DNA of 64,000 nucleotides, from the NCBI RefSeq assembly GCF_000005505.3, contig NC_016134.3, positions 34,038,150 through 34,102,149 on the forward strand, written 5' to 3'. Of the stretch, positions 45,459 to 58,055 are shown one piece after another. The DNA comes from Brachypodium distachyon (lineage: Eukaryota > Streptophyta > Magnoliopsida > Poales > Poaceae). Positions within the stretch are counted from its first letter, which is position 1. Every line of letters starts with the position of its first letter. A program made the translations under genes and the position numbers. The notes under the pieces are model-generated. The model was given only the letters and a program-made list of their open reading frames with translations. It had not been told where the DNA came from and ran no database searches.

Positions 45459-45830
45459 CTATTGTTGTGGGTGAACCCTAGTCACCACTTGTTCCACGCG
45501 TTCGTAAAAGTCCCCACTAGGCTTGATGACCTCATTGTTGATGAGATGGGCGAACTTCCTTTGAATGTTATACACGACCCATTTAGGTCGGTGTGCCATT
45601 GTCATTCGGGGCCGCCAGTACTCTTCCACAGCCGCGATTGACCTCTTCCACTCAGGCTTGAACATGCTGGCATTCTCCATAAGGATGTGATAGTAGTAGT
45701 AGCCATAGTACACACTACCGGCCGGCTGTCGCTGGCAAGGAAACCTGTGGTTGTGGTGAGGCTCGTCTTTATAGCCTTTACCAGCTAGTTTTCCCTTGGT
45801 CGCAACTTCCAGGCAGTGTTAATGAGTGAT
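45459..45830 (-). pseudogene. C-terminal piece of a Ulp1-like protein of the CACTA element
   Basis: Reads QPAGSVYYGYYYYHILMENA and YWRPRMTMAHRPKWVVYNIQ, ending FYERVEQVVTRVHPQQ with a stop at 45,459. Many CACTA and MULE elements carry Ulp1 (C48) cysteine protease domains whose Q..GS..CG motif holds the catalytic Cys. Here the position reads Tyr (VYYGYY), which a TGC-to-TAC change would give. The upstream part continues beyond the LINE at 49,127 and above. Family assignment is moderate. Confidence 0.55.
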
Positions 45831-46130
45831 TTGATAGGTTTCCAGTAGCGATCTCGAACACCCTTCTTCGGAAGTAGTGAATCAAAATAGTACACCACGG
45901 ACCAAGACAAACAAATGAGTAGTGTCACCCAATGGTTTCTGTTTTCAAAATAAACAAACTTTAGTATCTAAGGGTGTATAAGAAAGACTGAATTAGAAAA
46001 AACAAACGGTTCCATATATAAAATTCAACTTACTCCAAATTAAGGAAGAAGAGAATAAAGTCATGGTCCGCGTATTTCTCCAGATATGCCACCAAGTATT
46101 TAGACGCTAGGGTTCTTGAGGGATCCTTTT

Positions 46131-49078
46131 AACTCCGCCTATGTTGCCTCAACATAGCCGGTCCCAAGCCCGAGTAAAGGAGGAGGGTTGTGATAGGCTT
46201 GGCGAGCCAACGTAAAAAACCCAGCCACTCTTATGGAGATGAAACCCAAAAGAATTTCGTTGGGGCGTAACCCTCTTAGCGACGCGCCATACCGGAACCC
46301 GGGTGTGGTGTCAAATGGGCAAGGGCCGGGCCGTCACCCCCTAGGTGGCGCGCCGTATCTTGATCTGGATACGGTGACAAGTGAGCAAGGATCGGGTCGT
46401 CGCATCCTTAGTGGCGCGCTACATCGACGCCCGGATGTAGTGGAAAATGAGCAAGGGTCTTCGCATTTGACTCGACGAGTGCGAAGGGTAAGGAAGCTAG
46501 CCGAGCCTAGGAGGATCCGCTTAGGTAGCTGGAACGTAGGGTCCTTGACAGGTAAGCTTCGGGAGCTAGTTGATACAGCGGTGAGGAGAGGTGTGGATAT
46601 CCTTTGCGTCCAAGAAACCAAATGGAGGGGACAGAAGGCGAAGGATGTGGAGGATACTGGCTTCAAGCTATGGTACACGGGGACGGCTACAAACAAAAAT
46701 GGGGTAGGCATCTTGATCAACAAGAGCCTCAAGTCTAGAGTGGTAAACGTCAAGAGGTGTGGGGACCGGATTATCCTGGTTAAGCTGGTATTTGGGGACT
46801 TAGTTCTCAATGTTATCAGTGCATATGCCCCGCAAGTAGGCCACAATGAGAACACCAAGAGGGAGTTCCGGGAACGCCTCGAGGACTTGGTTAGGAGTGT
46901 ACCGAGTGGCGAGAAGCTCTTCATAGGAGGAGACCTCAATGGCCATGTGGGTACATCTAACACAGGTTTTGAGGGGGTGCATGGCGGCTTTGGCTATGGC
47001 ATTAGGAACCAAGAAGGAGAAGATGTCTTAAGCTTTGCTCTAGCCTACGACATGATCGTAGCTAACACCCTCTTTAAAAAGAGAGAATCACATCTAGTGA
47101 CTTTTAGTAGTGGTCAACACTGTAGCCAGATTGATTTCATCCTCTCGAGAAGAGAAGACGGAGGTGCGTGCCTAGATTGCAAGGTGATACCTGGGGAGAG
47201 TGTTGTCCATCAGCATAAGCTTGTGGTGGCTGATTTCCGCTTTCGGATTCGTGTCCAGCGGGATAAGCGTGCCAAAGTCGCTAGAACAAAGTGGTGGGAG
47301 CTCAATGGGGAGGTTGCTCAGGCGTTTAAGGAGAGGGTTATTAAGGAGGGCCCTTGGGAGGAAGAGGGTGATGCGGACAGTATGTGGAGGAAGATGGCGA
47401 CTTGCATTCGTAAGGTGGCCTCAGAAGAGTTTGGAGTGTCAAGGGGAAGTAGAAGAGAAGTTAAAGACACCTGGTGGTGGAATGATGATGTCCAAAAGGC
47501 TATTAAAGAGAAGAAGGATTGTTTCCGACGCCTATACTTGAATAGGAGTGCAGACAACATAGAGAAGTACAGGATGGCGAAGAAGGCCGCAAAGCGAGCT
47601 GTGAGTGAAGCACGGGGTCGGGCGTATGAGGACCTCTACCAACGTTTAGACACGAAGGAAGGCGAAAGGGACATCTATAAGATGGCCAAGATTCGAGAGA
47701 GGAAGACGAGGGATGTTGACCAAGTCAAATGCATCAAGGACGGAGCCGGCCAACTCCTGGTGAAGGACGAGGCGATCAAGCATAGATGGCGGGAGTACTT
47801 CGACAAGCTATTCAATGGGGAGACAGAGAGCTCTACCATTGAACTCGACGACTCCTTTGATGATACCAGTAGGCGTTTTGTGCGGCGAATCCAAGAGTCT
47901 GAGGTCAAGGAAGCTTTAAAAAGGATGAAAGGAGGAAAGGCAATGGGCCCTGATTGCATCCCCATTGAGGTGTGGAGAGACCTCGGAGACATAGCGATAG
48001 TATGGCTAACTAAGCTTTTCAACCTCATTTTTCGGGCAAACAAGATGCCAGAAGAATGGAGACGGAGTATATTAGTACCAATCTTCAAGAACAAGGGGGA
48101 TGTTCAGAGTTGTACTAATTACCGTGGAATTAAGCTGATGAGCCATACAATGAAGCTATGGGAGAGAGTCATTGAGCACCGCTTAAGACGAATGACAAGC
48201 GTGACCAAAAATCAGTTTGGTTTCATGCCTGGGAGGTCGACCATGGAAGCCATTTTCTTGGTACGACAGCTTATGGAGAGATACAAGGAGCAAAAGAAGG
48301 ACCTGCATATGGTGTTCATTGACTTGGAGAAGGCTTAGTAGAACTAAAACCGAGTACATGAAGTGCGGTTTCAGTACTACTACGCCCGAGGAGGAGGAGG
48401 AGGAGGAGGTTAGCCTTGATGGGCAGGTAGTGCCTCAGAAGGACACCTTTCGATATTTGGGGTCGATGCTGCAAAAGGATGGGGACATCGATGAAGATGT
48501 GAACCATCGAATCAAAGCCGGATGGATGAAGTGGCGCCAAGCTTCTGGCATTCTTTGTGACAAAAGAGTGCCACAAAAGCTAAAAGGCAAGTTCTATAGG
48601 ACGACGATTCGACCTGCAATATTGTATGGCGCTGAGTGTTGGCCGACTAAAAGGCGACATGTTCAACAGTTAGGTGTGGCGGAGATGCGCATGTTGAGGT
48701 GGATGTGTGGCCACACAAGGAGGGACCGCGTCCGGAATGATGATATTCGAGACAGAGTTGGGGTAGCACCGATTGCAGAGAAGCTTGTTCAGCATCGTTT
48801 AAGATGGTTTGGGCATATCCAGCGCAGGCCTCTAGATGCTCCAGTGCATAGCGGACGGCTAAAGCGTGCTGGAAATGTCAAGAGAGGTCGGGGTAGACCA
48901 AACTTGACATGGGAGGAGTCCGTAAAGAGAGATCTGAAGGGCTGGAATATCACCAAAGAACTAGCCATGAACAGGGCTGCATGGAAGCTTGCTATCCATG
49001 TGCCAGAACCATGAGTTGGTTGCGAGTTTTTATGGGTTTCACCTCTAGCCTACCCCAACTTGTTTGGGACTAAAGGCT

Positions 49079-49107
<29 letters not shown>
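46131..49107 (+). mobile_element. RTE-type LINE with an internal deletion
   Basis: A 19-base duplication, GTTCTTGAGGGATCCTTTT, flanks it (46,112-46,130 and 49,108-49,126). The 3' end is a (GTT)n tail at 49,081-49,107 after TTGTTTGGGACTAAAGGCTT, the hallmark of plant RTE LINEs. It sits within the CACTA element's minus-strand gene, in the opposite direction. Confidence 0.92.
46233..49014 (+). pseudogene. LINE ORF: endonuclease plus split reverse transcriptase
   Basis: The first frame (46,233-48,338, 701 residues) holds an AP-type endonuclease (about residues 95-330: GSWNVGSLTGK, CVQETKWRG, YAPQVGHNENTK, GGDLNGHVG, SQIDFILSR) and the start of the reverse transcriptase (KAMGPDCIPIEVW, NYRGIKLMSH, KNQFGFMPGRSTMEAIFLVR, HMVFIDLEKA). 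It then stops. A second frame (to 49,014) resumes at RTKTEYMKCGF and runs through AILYGAECWPTKRRHVQQLG and MLRWMCGHTRRDR to the end. The RT core between them, including the aspartate pair, is missing, so the element cannot copy itself. Both halves are otherwise open. Confidence 0.9.
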
Positions 49108-49110
<3 letters not shown>

Positions 49111-49126
49111 CTTGAGGGATCCTTTT

Positions 49127-51712
49127 CTGGCTCAAGACCGATGTCACCGTAGTTGAACACCGCGGGGTCTAGAATGGCTACTTTTTTGACCTCCATTCCA
49201 CGCATTTCCCGCAGACCACAGCCTTAAGAGGTCGATATCAAGCTTTTGGCGGTTGAAGAGGTGGAACAGTTTGTTGAACTCTACACCAAAGGTGATAGGA
49301 CGTTCCTGAATGTTCCCAGTTTCTTGGTCAAAAAAGACATAGTCTCGTGAGATTCGAACATTGATTGGTTGGGCATGCTGTTGAGAACCAGCTGATGCTT
49401 GCATGTAGAACTGATGAAGCTCTTGCATCTCTCTGGACACGGCACGCAGGGAATCTTCGGTGAGCATCGGTCTTCCAGGATAGTAAATAAGCACCCGGTC
49501 AAACTCCCTAACCACGAAATAGGATCCGACTTCGAATCTCTGACTTTGACGGGGGTTCTTCATGAAAATGTCAGGCCTATTGTCTTCCTAGACTCCAGTT
49601 ATGTCAGGCTCATAGTGCATCTCATCTTGATTGACATTGGAGGAGTCCTTAATGGTCTTGCCGCTGCACCCTCTCTTTTTATGCCTCCTCTTATTGTCCC
49701 ATGCGTTTTGCTCCTCTGCCTTGTACTTGTCATCGATCTTGCGGCCACCCATGGACTCAGTGGCACCCAAGAGAGAGAAGGTAGGAGGGACGCTTCCAGC
49801 CTGTGCCGACCCTGTGGTCTGGCTATCTTTAAGCTGTGGAGGCATCGACATTGCCCGCTCTTCATCTCCGCCGGCATCGACAGGAGGCAGTATCCTAGGG
49901 GAAAGGCCGAGCGGCGATTGAGAAGTACCTTTGTGGGCGGAGGGAGATGGAGTCATAGAGGGTCAGCGCTGGTTGTAGAGAGATACCAAGTTCCTATGCC
50001 ACATAATGCGGTAGTTTGGACAACCGCCTAGGATATCCACGCCTTCCTCCGGAGGTAGCTGGATAGCATAATCACGATGCTCCTCGACGACGGAGTCCAC
50101 CATCACACTCACTTGTGTGTTGTTCATAAGAATGCAGTGCACCAGTGGCGGTGATTGTTTGGGCATCAGGCGGCCAATGGTGCCTACAGGCTTCCCAAGC
50201 TTGTCTATATGGATATGACACTTCACCGGTTCCTGCGCGTCACAAGAAGAAGGCATATGTGTAAGATCTTTATTCATGAAGGTAAGGAGTAAAAAAGAGT
50301 TTGAAAAGTATGCTTATAAGGATGTTGTCGCTCAGACCCGGATGTTATCCCGGATGCCCTCGCTTGGGTCCAGTTGGCTAGTGGGGAGGGTTGTCTATGC
50401 TAGGAGACGGGCTGTAACCTGGGGTGTATGTGTCATCGTCTTCCATACGTGTGTCGGAGGTGGCGCTGCTCTTCAGCAGGGTGCTCTTTCGCGGGGGAAG
50501 AGGAGGAAGAGGAGGAAGGAGGTTCCTCAAACCGTCCACTCCTCCCCCGAGTATGGCGTCAAGGGCGGGGTGGTCTTTGGCCAATGCCGACACCAAATGA
50601 TGGACGGCTTGCACTACATATTCTCTTGACACCTCTTAACACACCATAGATGCCTGCTCTCGCGCCTCCGCCTTAGCTTGTTCTATTATTTCAGCACAAG
50701 CAGGGAGCTTTTTCTGGACCCTGCTTCGCTTCGGAGCAGGCAGGAAATAATCATCCAAGCAGGCCCCTTCGCCTTCCCCTAGAACACGGCCCGTGTGCTC
50801 TGCCTTTCGCAAGCCGGCGGTCACAGCCGACTCCCACCTCTTGCTCTGCACGGAGTCGGCGGATGTTTCTGACCTGTTGCTCTCCTCCCATTTGTGGGCA
50901 TTTTCCTGTTATCATATAAGACATGACGTGAGTCTATATGGATCATGAGTGTCATAATTAACGCCGAAAACAAATTAATGCACGTGAACCCTTACCGTAA
51001 ATTTTTTAACAGGCGGCTGCATTGGCTCAATGCCCGCCCACCACTCTGGTGTCATGTGCTGACGTGCATATTCTCTAGCACGTTTATCCTCCAGAATGTT
51101 ATGCACTGGAGGCACCCTACCTCCCGCCTCGAGAATTCGGTCCTGCTTGCGCTAGACCTTCTTCTTCCCCTCTTTCCTTGCACTCCCTAGCCTGTGGTTC
51201 AAGGGCTTTCTCGCACGCAACGCCCTTATACGTTCACTCTTCGCAATGAAGACAGGGTCAGACGATTCCTTCTTGAATTTTTCCCATTCGGCCTCATCAG
51301 TTATCGACGGCCATTGCTTCTTGATGATCTCATAGGGTTTGTCCATCCACTTTCTAGCGGTACATTTCCAAGTAGCAAGACCATTCCGCACTGCTATGTT
51401 GATGGACGCTAGGAATCGCTCGCGCCACTCGTCAGTGACTTGGAACCTCCTTGTAACGTCCGCGATGCACGTGTTTCTAATGACTTCGGAGATGTCACTC
51501 CACTCGTTAGTGATCTTGCAATTTTTACGTGCAACGGCTCCACAAGTGGTTGCGACGGACTTTTGTGCCCTCTCAGGCAACTCCAAGCGTCCTCTGTCAG
51601 AGTGCCGGGTGACCACGTAGCAAAACTCCTTCAAGTTGTGGACCCCCCTAGACGTCTTCTTCCTTGGCTTCTTAGCCCTAGAAGCAGTTGGCTGCGGGTT
51701 ACTCTCTTCCAC
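49127..51712 (-). pseudogene. En/Spm-type second protein of the CACTA element, fragmented
   Basis: The clearest part is 51,152-51,712 (186 residues): GVHNLKEFCYVVTRHSDRGR, LATWKCTARKWMDKPYEIIK, SDPVFIAKSERIRALRARKP. It matches the plant Ptta/En/Spm transposase-associated family found in CACTA elements. Further minus-strand frames continue downstream: 50,636-50,851; 49,963-50,277 (HIHIDKLGKPVGTIGRLMPK, PNYRIMWHRNLV); and 49,144-49,563 (VREFDRVLIYYPGRPMLTED). They are separated by stops, frameshifts and perhaps introns, and the last is cut by the LINE. The role in transposition is inferred from position. Confidence 0.65.
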
Positions 51713-51719
51713 CCGTCGC

Positions 51720-52324
51720 TCGTTGTCTTGCTCTTCTGAACGAGAGCTACCTTCGCCAGAGCTAGGATCGCAGCTAGAGCTGGCAATTTGCTCTTCCGAT
51801 GAAGACTCTTCATCGACACGATGTACCTCCTAAGGAGCTACGTCCTCAAGAACTGATTTCTGGTTACTCTTGCCCATTTCGTACCTATGCCATCAAAACC
51901 ATCAAATATATATCGGCCGAAAATTTCGGCATGACCTATGCTAAAAAACTAGCAAATTTTGTAACCTATGAGCTCGAAACCTGCATAAAAAACCCACCCG
52001 CATATGTACCCCTTCGGCACGATGGCCGGCCCCTTCTCCAATGACCCGACACGATGGTCGGGCCCACAATTCACATAAATGAAGCACTTTCCAAAGCCAA
52101 AATTCATATATAGCATGTATATAGCATATAAGCAACATTTATATAGCAGATAAACAAGATGGAATAGCCCATATACATGGAATAGCTTTCAAACAACATC
52201 GATATAGTAATGTCATAAAAGAATTAATTACAATAACCCATATACATGGAATAGCTTTCAAACAACCCATCTAATTTGATAGCAACTAGTTTTGACAACA
52301 ACTAATTTGATAGCAACACCTAAA
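51720..52324. other. CACTA internal spacer
   Basis: AT-rich non-coding sequence between the second CACTA gene and the end of the recognisable TNP2. It contains direct repeats (CCCATATACATGGAATAGCTT at about 52,170 and 52,227; AACTAATTTGATAGCAAC near 52,300). Confidence 0.5.
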
Positions 52325-53751
52325 ATAGAAAACTAATTTCCGTGCATTGGGTCCATCTTTCGTCTTCTCTGAAATGTTTATCAGCAACCCTAACACGCTG
52401 TCGCATACATTTTTCTCCACGAGCATGACATCTATGCTGTGACGGCATTCTAAATGTGCCCAGTACTCCAGGTCTCAGAATACGGACCTCCTTTTCCACA
52501 CGACGCCTTCAGGTTCCTTATATTTCTTCGCAGCAATCTTTCCGGAGACAACTTCAAGATCGTTCACAATTTTGAGGATTTGCATACCAGACTTCTCCTT
52601 CGGCGCTGTCCCGTGCTCCGTCTTCCCATTGAAACTTTCCTTGTCATCCCTCAAAGGGTCTTTAGCATCAAACCACTTTCGGCGGCCCATGTAGACAATT
52701 TTGGATGAAGCGGGCAACTTCTCCGATGTCGTGTTTTTCCCGCACTTTGGACAGGCCTTGTAGCCATGTGTCACCTGGCATGAAGTGTTTCCATTCGCGG
52801 GGTAGTCATGCACGCAGGTCAGAAGCGCTGCTCTCATCGTGAAGTACTCCCTCCTGTTTGCGTCCCAAACCACTCTGCCAGGGTTCCAAAGCTGCTTCAG
52901 CTCATCCTTCACTAGCTGCAGATACACATTTAGGTCAGCTCCCGGCTGCTTTGGACCCTGTATGAGCATGCACATGTGGATGTACTTTCTCTTCATGATT
53001 AACCATGGAGGAAGATTGTAGACAAACAAGATCACTGGCCATGTGCTGTGCTTGTTGTTCATGTTTCCGAAAGGATTTATCCCATCAGTGCTGAGACTGA
53101 GCCTCAGGTTTCTGGGCTCTGCCCCGAAATCTGGAAATGCCATGTCAAAGTTCCCCCACTGAGTCCCATCGGCGGGGTGTCTTAGGACCCCAGCTTCCTC
53201 CACATGGTAGTGCCCGTCAGGATCGAATGCAGCCCGCGCCGGATCGTGATAGACGAGATACCTCGCGTCCTTAACGTTCTGCATCCAACGCTCAACTCGG
53301 CCACCTGCCCTAAGATACCAGACAGTCTTTGCCGGCCTACCCTTCATCACTTCTTCCCCATCGTCTTCGCCAGCTCTGGCGTTTTCCTTCTTTTATCTCG
53401 ATGCACCTCATATGTGGCAGCTCTCATGGTTCCCGTACTCTCCAATGTATACCATGCAGTCGTTTGGACATGAATGATGTTTCACGCAATCTAATCTAAG
53501 CGGGCATGTAATATTCTTTGCCTCGTATGTGCTCTTGGGCAACTTGTTTGGCTGTGGAAAAACCAAAGCAAGGTAACTCAACAAGTCCGTGAAGCCCTTG
53601 TCTGACCAGCATGATGCTGCCTTCAGCCTCAAAAGTTCGAGCGTTACTTCGAGCACGTTGTTTTCTTCGCCAGCTCCATCATACAAGGGTGTGTTTGCGT
53701 CCTCCAACAAGTTTTTGAACTGAGCAGACTCTGCCTCATCTTCGGGGTCCT
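52325..53751 (-). pseudogene. CACTA TNP2 transposase, middle and C-terminal part
   Basis: Minus-strand frames 53,408-53,751 (DPEDEAESAQFKNLLEDANT, SYLALVFPQPNKLPKSTYEA, CPNDCMVYIG) and 52,475-53,350 (LSLSTDGINPFGNMNNKHST, WPVILFVYNLPPWLIMKRKY, IQGPKQPGADLNVYL, CPKCGKNT) are typical of the TNP2/Transposase_21 domain that cuts En/Spm ends. The frame stops after WKRRSVF at 52,475, but family sequence continues past the TGA (DLEYWAHLECRHSIDVM) to about 52,325, so the stop is a single-codon break, probably TGG to TGA. A short gap or frameshift lies near 53,350-53,400. The 5' part is separated by the insertion at 53,752. Confidence 0.85.
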
Positions 53752-56700
53752 TGTGGCGACCCAGACCCGTAAGGATCCGGACCTCTGTGTAAACTGTGCT
53801 AGTCCCTGGATCAAATGTTAGCACACACAGTTCCATTGATGAAATACCATACACTATTACATCGGTTCGAATAAAAAATCCAGAGTACTTAATACAAGCC
53901 AAGCGGAAGTTCAAATAAAACACACTGATAAAGAGGGAGTCTCATCAACGCCACAGGCAAGTTGAGTGTAGACTCGCGACCCTGCGTCTTCTTCTTATGC
54001 GTCACTCTCTGCACATGATAGGTGCAGGTCAGTACATTGAATGTACTTGCAAGTCACACCTGTGTGGTTAGGAGGAATGCATGGAAATGATGAAGGATTT
54101 CCTAGTTTGGCTACTAGGGTTGTTTTTGCAAAATGCTGCTTTTGGGGTTTCGAAATACTCATAGTATTTTCCTTTGAAAATCTCTATCCTAGAGTTTTGA
54201 TAAAACAAGGTTTGATCAATAGTATGGTCATTCTGTGGATGTTCACTCCACGACCTAGCTATGCACTCTGTGTCAACTGACACTCACATAGCATCCATTT
54301 TCCCTGACTCATTCTGTGGAACCTTTCATCGAGTCAAACAGTTTTGGGGTTTTTGAAAACAAAACTTGAAGATCTCCACTTCTCTTGACTTAATGACTCA
54401 AAGTCGCCCGTAACCAGGGGCATGGCTAATTGATTAGATTGACACTCTCGAGAGGTTTGTACACTTTACCCACTTGACACAATCAGTCCAAAGTGTTGCC
54501 TGACGACAAGCGTGCGCAACAGGTAAAGATTGTGACGAAGTCTTTCACTAGAAGCCCCCTTATACCTAATTCTGGCACCGCCCGCCCCATATGAGCACAT
54601 TGGCTCCTCTCCGGATGGCGATACCCAGGTAAGAGTTTCCCGCTAGTTAGTCGACCAAGCCAGAGCCCATAATAGCAAGTGGTTGCACAAGAAGCCTTTG
54701 GGTACATGAGAAGGTTTGAACTCTTAGATTTTTGGACAGCGGTCCCCACCTTCTCCTGAGCGTGTACCCGTTACGGGGCTACAACACTTGCCGACAGCCA
54801 ACTGGCCTCCATCATACCACTCCATCCAGATAAAACATTTTGGTTTTATTTCAAAAACATTTTTCCAAAAACATACTCGCTCATAAAGAGCACTTAATAC
54901 TTTTCAATATAGTTTGGGTCCCGTCCCGTTATAATAGTATACCATGCTTTGGAAAAATGTAAATACATAATCTAGGGTATTTGGTGGCATGGTAAATAAA
55001 TCCTATAAGCAATCTACTAGGAATAACTAAACATGTTGCGAACGCATTTAAACATACTTCATATAAAAGTAACTCTAACTTGCATCCCTATGATGTTGTA
55101 AACAAAATAGCATAAGCAAAAATATAGGTACTACATGATCAATAAGTGTAACTTGCCTGGTTCAATAAAGTTGTTGCGGTCGTCAACTCCCTGGCACTCG
55201 TCGCAATCGCAATCCGAATAATCTAACGCGAAGAACGAAACGACAATAAATGCATAGTTCCAAACATCTCCAAATGAACTTCGGATATAGGATGTATCAC
55301 AAGCATACAAAAACAGAACCTAAACGTCATCTAAATAATACCATAGTATTAAAAATTCAAGTTCTAAAGCCTAAGGTTAAGCTAGAGTGGCTAAGTCTGA
55401 AGATTCATAAATCTGCTACTGTTAACAGATAGCAACTAGGGTTGACAGGTAATAGGTGCTAAAGTACAGAACATGGCATGAAACACATGCTACAGTATAG
55501 TTCTAAGGTTGTACTAACTAACGCAACAGGTTTCAGGTCAATTGGATAAACAGGTCAAAAGTTACTGGCTTACAAAGGTGGCTAGTCAGATTCTGACAGA
55601 CAAATAGTACTAACTTCTACTGAAAAGCTACTGGTGCTAAACTATTCCAATGACAGAGAACTAAACAAAGTAATCCAAGAATATGATCTACTCTTTCAAA
55701 TGGCACTGGTTTCACTAACTATGGAGATATGAGGCAGTAGCTATGAACAGGTGAATGTGGCTACTCTAAAACAGAACAGAATAGGATATGAACTTCTACC
55801 GTCGTGCTGCTAGTGAAGGTGAAGTTGAAATGGTCCAACTAGGAAATGTCTGTGAAGGGGTGTTTCTAAAGTTCAATCTACATAAATAAACAACTAAAAT
55901 GATGCTATGGACAACAACGGGAACTACTGCGAATAAGGCTACCCCCTAAGAATGGTGCTGCAACTTTCTGCCACGGCAGAGAGGCTGCTTAGAATACCAT
56001 TATGCGACGACGATGCAATGCACGAGATGAACCATCTACGACTACTTTCTACAGATAAATTATAGAGAAACATTCCCTCTACACAATGGTGAAAACTAGA
56101 GCACATAATGATCAATGGTCTGCTAACAATCGACGCTTGAACAGAGCTAACCGAAAAGCATAAGTTTCAGAGAACTTGAACGAGTTCATACCCAAATCCC
56201 ACTTGAGATGAACGATTCGACGAATCGGGACTCGGGGAAGAAGATGATGAGTTGGGGGAGGTTCACGGCGTCGCAAGGATCATGAAGGCGGTGGCGGCTC
56301 AGTGAACGGGGCAGCGCAGCTCCGGCAATTTCTCGCCAGAGTTGGGCGACGGCAGCGGCGGTTTTGGCCGGAATTTGAGGTTGCAGGGCGAGCAGGGAGC
56401 GTGCACGGGCAGGGAGAATGCGGGCGGGCGAGCGGGTGCAGGCGGGGGCACGCGAGAGAGGGCGTCCGGGCGATTTTATAGGGGTCGAGGGCGCGTGGGG
56501 AGGTGGCCGGCGGTTTCACGCGGGTGGAGGTCGTGGGAGCGGGCGGACGCGAGCGGGTGGGCGCGCGCGGGGGAGCGGAGTCGCCCGAGGGTCGGCGCGC
56601 GCGGCGTGCATGGAGACGTGGGCGCGGGGCGGGCGGCGGCGGCGGTTGACGCAGCCAGGCGCGGGCGCGGGGCAGCGGCGGCGGCGGCACGGGAAGGCGG

Positions 56701-57304
56701 GCACGGCGAGCGGCGGCGGCGCGGCCGGGCACGGCGTCGGCTGGAGACGACGGAGATCGTGGACGTGGTGGCCGGAGGTGGGGGATGACAGGCGGGCCCC
56801 ACCTATCAGAGAGAGAGAGAATAGATTGAAAGCATATTTCTCCAAGAATACGTTTTACTGCGGAGAAAGCGTATTTCCAGAGGAAAAAGAAAAAGAATAA
56901 AAAAAAGGATTAATAAATTCTTTTCAGGATCTATAATTCATCCGAAATTCCATTTAAATCATTTAAAATATCAAATGGCATTAGAAAAATTCCAAAAAAT
57001 TCTGTAAAATAATATATTTCATTTAGAGTCCAGGAAAATTATTCCCACTCAAAAATAAATTAATAAAAATAGTTTTATGGTTTTTAAGCTTTAAATAAAT
57101 CTAAATAAAATCCTAGAATGCATTTTTAAATTCTAGAAAATTCCCAAATCAATTTCTATCAACCTAAAACATTCCAAAACACCATTTCAAACACTTTCAA
57201 TAATGCATCATAATGAACACCAATATTTTAAGATATGATCAAGGTGATATGCATAAGAAATGAAAAGGTGCGAACATCCGAAATTGAAAATTTGGGATGT
57301 TACA
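53752..57304. mobile_element. LTR-like insertion, 3.55 kb (probable solo LTR or large LTR derivative)
   Basis: The sequence opens TGTGGCGACCCAGACC and closes TTTGGGATGTTACA, with the LTR-style TGT...ACA ends, and GTCCT is duplicated on both sides (53,747-53,751; 57,305-57,309). It splits TNP2 cleanly between LED and DPEDEAE. I found no gag or pol and no second internal copy of either end, so it is probably a solo LTR of a Gypsy-type element. A GC-rich block at about 56,280-56,790 gives only low-complexity Ala/Arg/Pro frames. The family is not identified. Confidence 0.75.
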
Positions 57305-57309
57305 GTCCT

Positions 57310-57703
57310 CCAGCTGGTCCCGTAGGTACGGGTCATCTAGCATTTCGGCAATCCTGCCACGTGGAGCTCCTTCACCTTCCACATTAGCCTCCTCACCGAC
57401 CCTTGTTTCTTCCTCGAAATCATTCGCCAGATCATACCGCAGAACATCATCATCTTCACTATTGCTACCGACATCAACCGCATCCTCCCTGTGACAAGTC
57501 CAGCGAGAATAACCTTCCACAAAACCCGATGCCAGCACGTGCATCTGAACATCTTCAGGCTTCTTCATGCATGTGTTTTCACATTTGCGACATGGACAAC
57601 ACATCATCACAAGTTCTTTTCGTTCCATATCACCTTTCGCGACTCCAAAAAAGACCGTCCGTTCGGTTATCCATCGAGCATTGATTCTTTCCGTGGCGTA
57701 CAT
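57310..57703 (-). pseudogene. CACTA TNP2 transposase, N-terminal part
   Basis: From a Met at 57,703 the frame reads MYATERINARWI, CCPCRKCENTCMKKPEDVQM, HVLASGFVEGYSRWTCHRED and GRIAEMLDDPYLRDQLED, then meets the LTR insertion. This is the transposase-associated N-terminal domain, with its Cys-containing motif, of TNP2-type proteins. It is directly continuous with 53,751 when the insertion is removed. Confidence 0.8.
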
Positions 57704-57816
57704 GCAAGAACAGTCCTTCGATCTACAACACAATACACAAGAAAACACAAAGCAAAATAGTTAGCCGGCCTAATCATTAACAAGGGGATTAAGGTGTTAA
57801 TTAACCGGGGCTAACT

Positions 57817-58055
57817 AAAAATTTGAAATTAGAGACAATCGAAGAGAAATTGGAGGCCGTCGAGAAAGATCGGGTGGGAGAGAGAGCTCGCAAGGGAGAG
57901 GGAAGCTCCGGGCGACGACGAGGAGGCCGCATTTTGGCCAGCGGGCGGAGCTCAAAAATTTGAAATTGGGGAACTTCGGAGAGAAATTGGAGGCCGGCGA
58001 GATAGATTGGGAGGGAGAGAGAGCTCGCAAGGGAGAGGGAAGCTTCGGGCTCGAA
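57817..58055. repeat. Tandem duplication in the CACTA 5' region, period about 137 bases
   Basis: Two copies of AATTTGAAATT...GAGAGAAATTGGAGGCCG followed by GGGAGAGAGAGCTCGCAAGG lie at about 57,817-57,915 and 57,953-58,050. They precede the TNP2 start in the CACTA orientation and may be promoter or leader sequence. Confidence 0.75.

Noticed and set aside
56280..56900. Overlapping GC-rich frames on both strands
   Set aside because: All are Ala/Arg/Gly/Pro low-complexity peptides inside the LTR-like insertion; no domain is seen.
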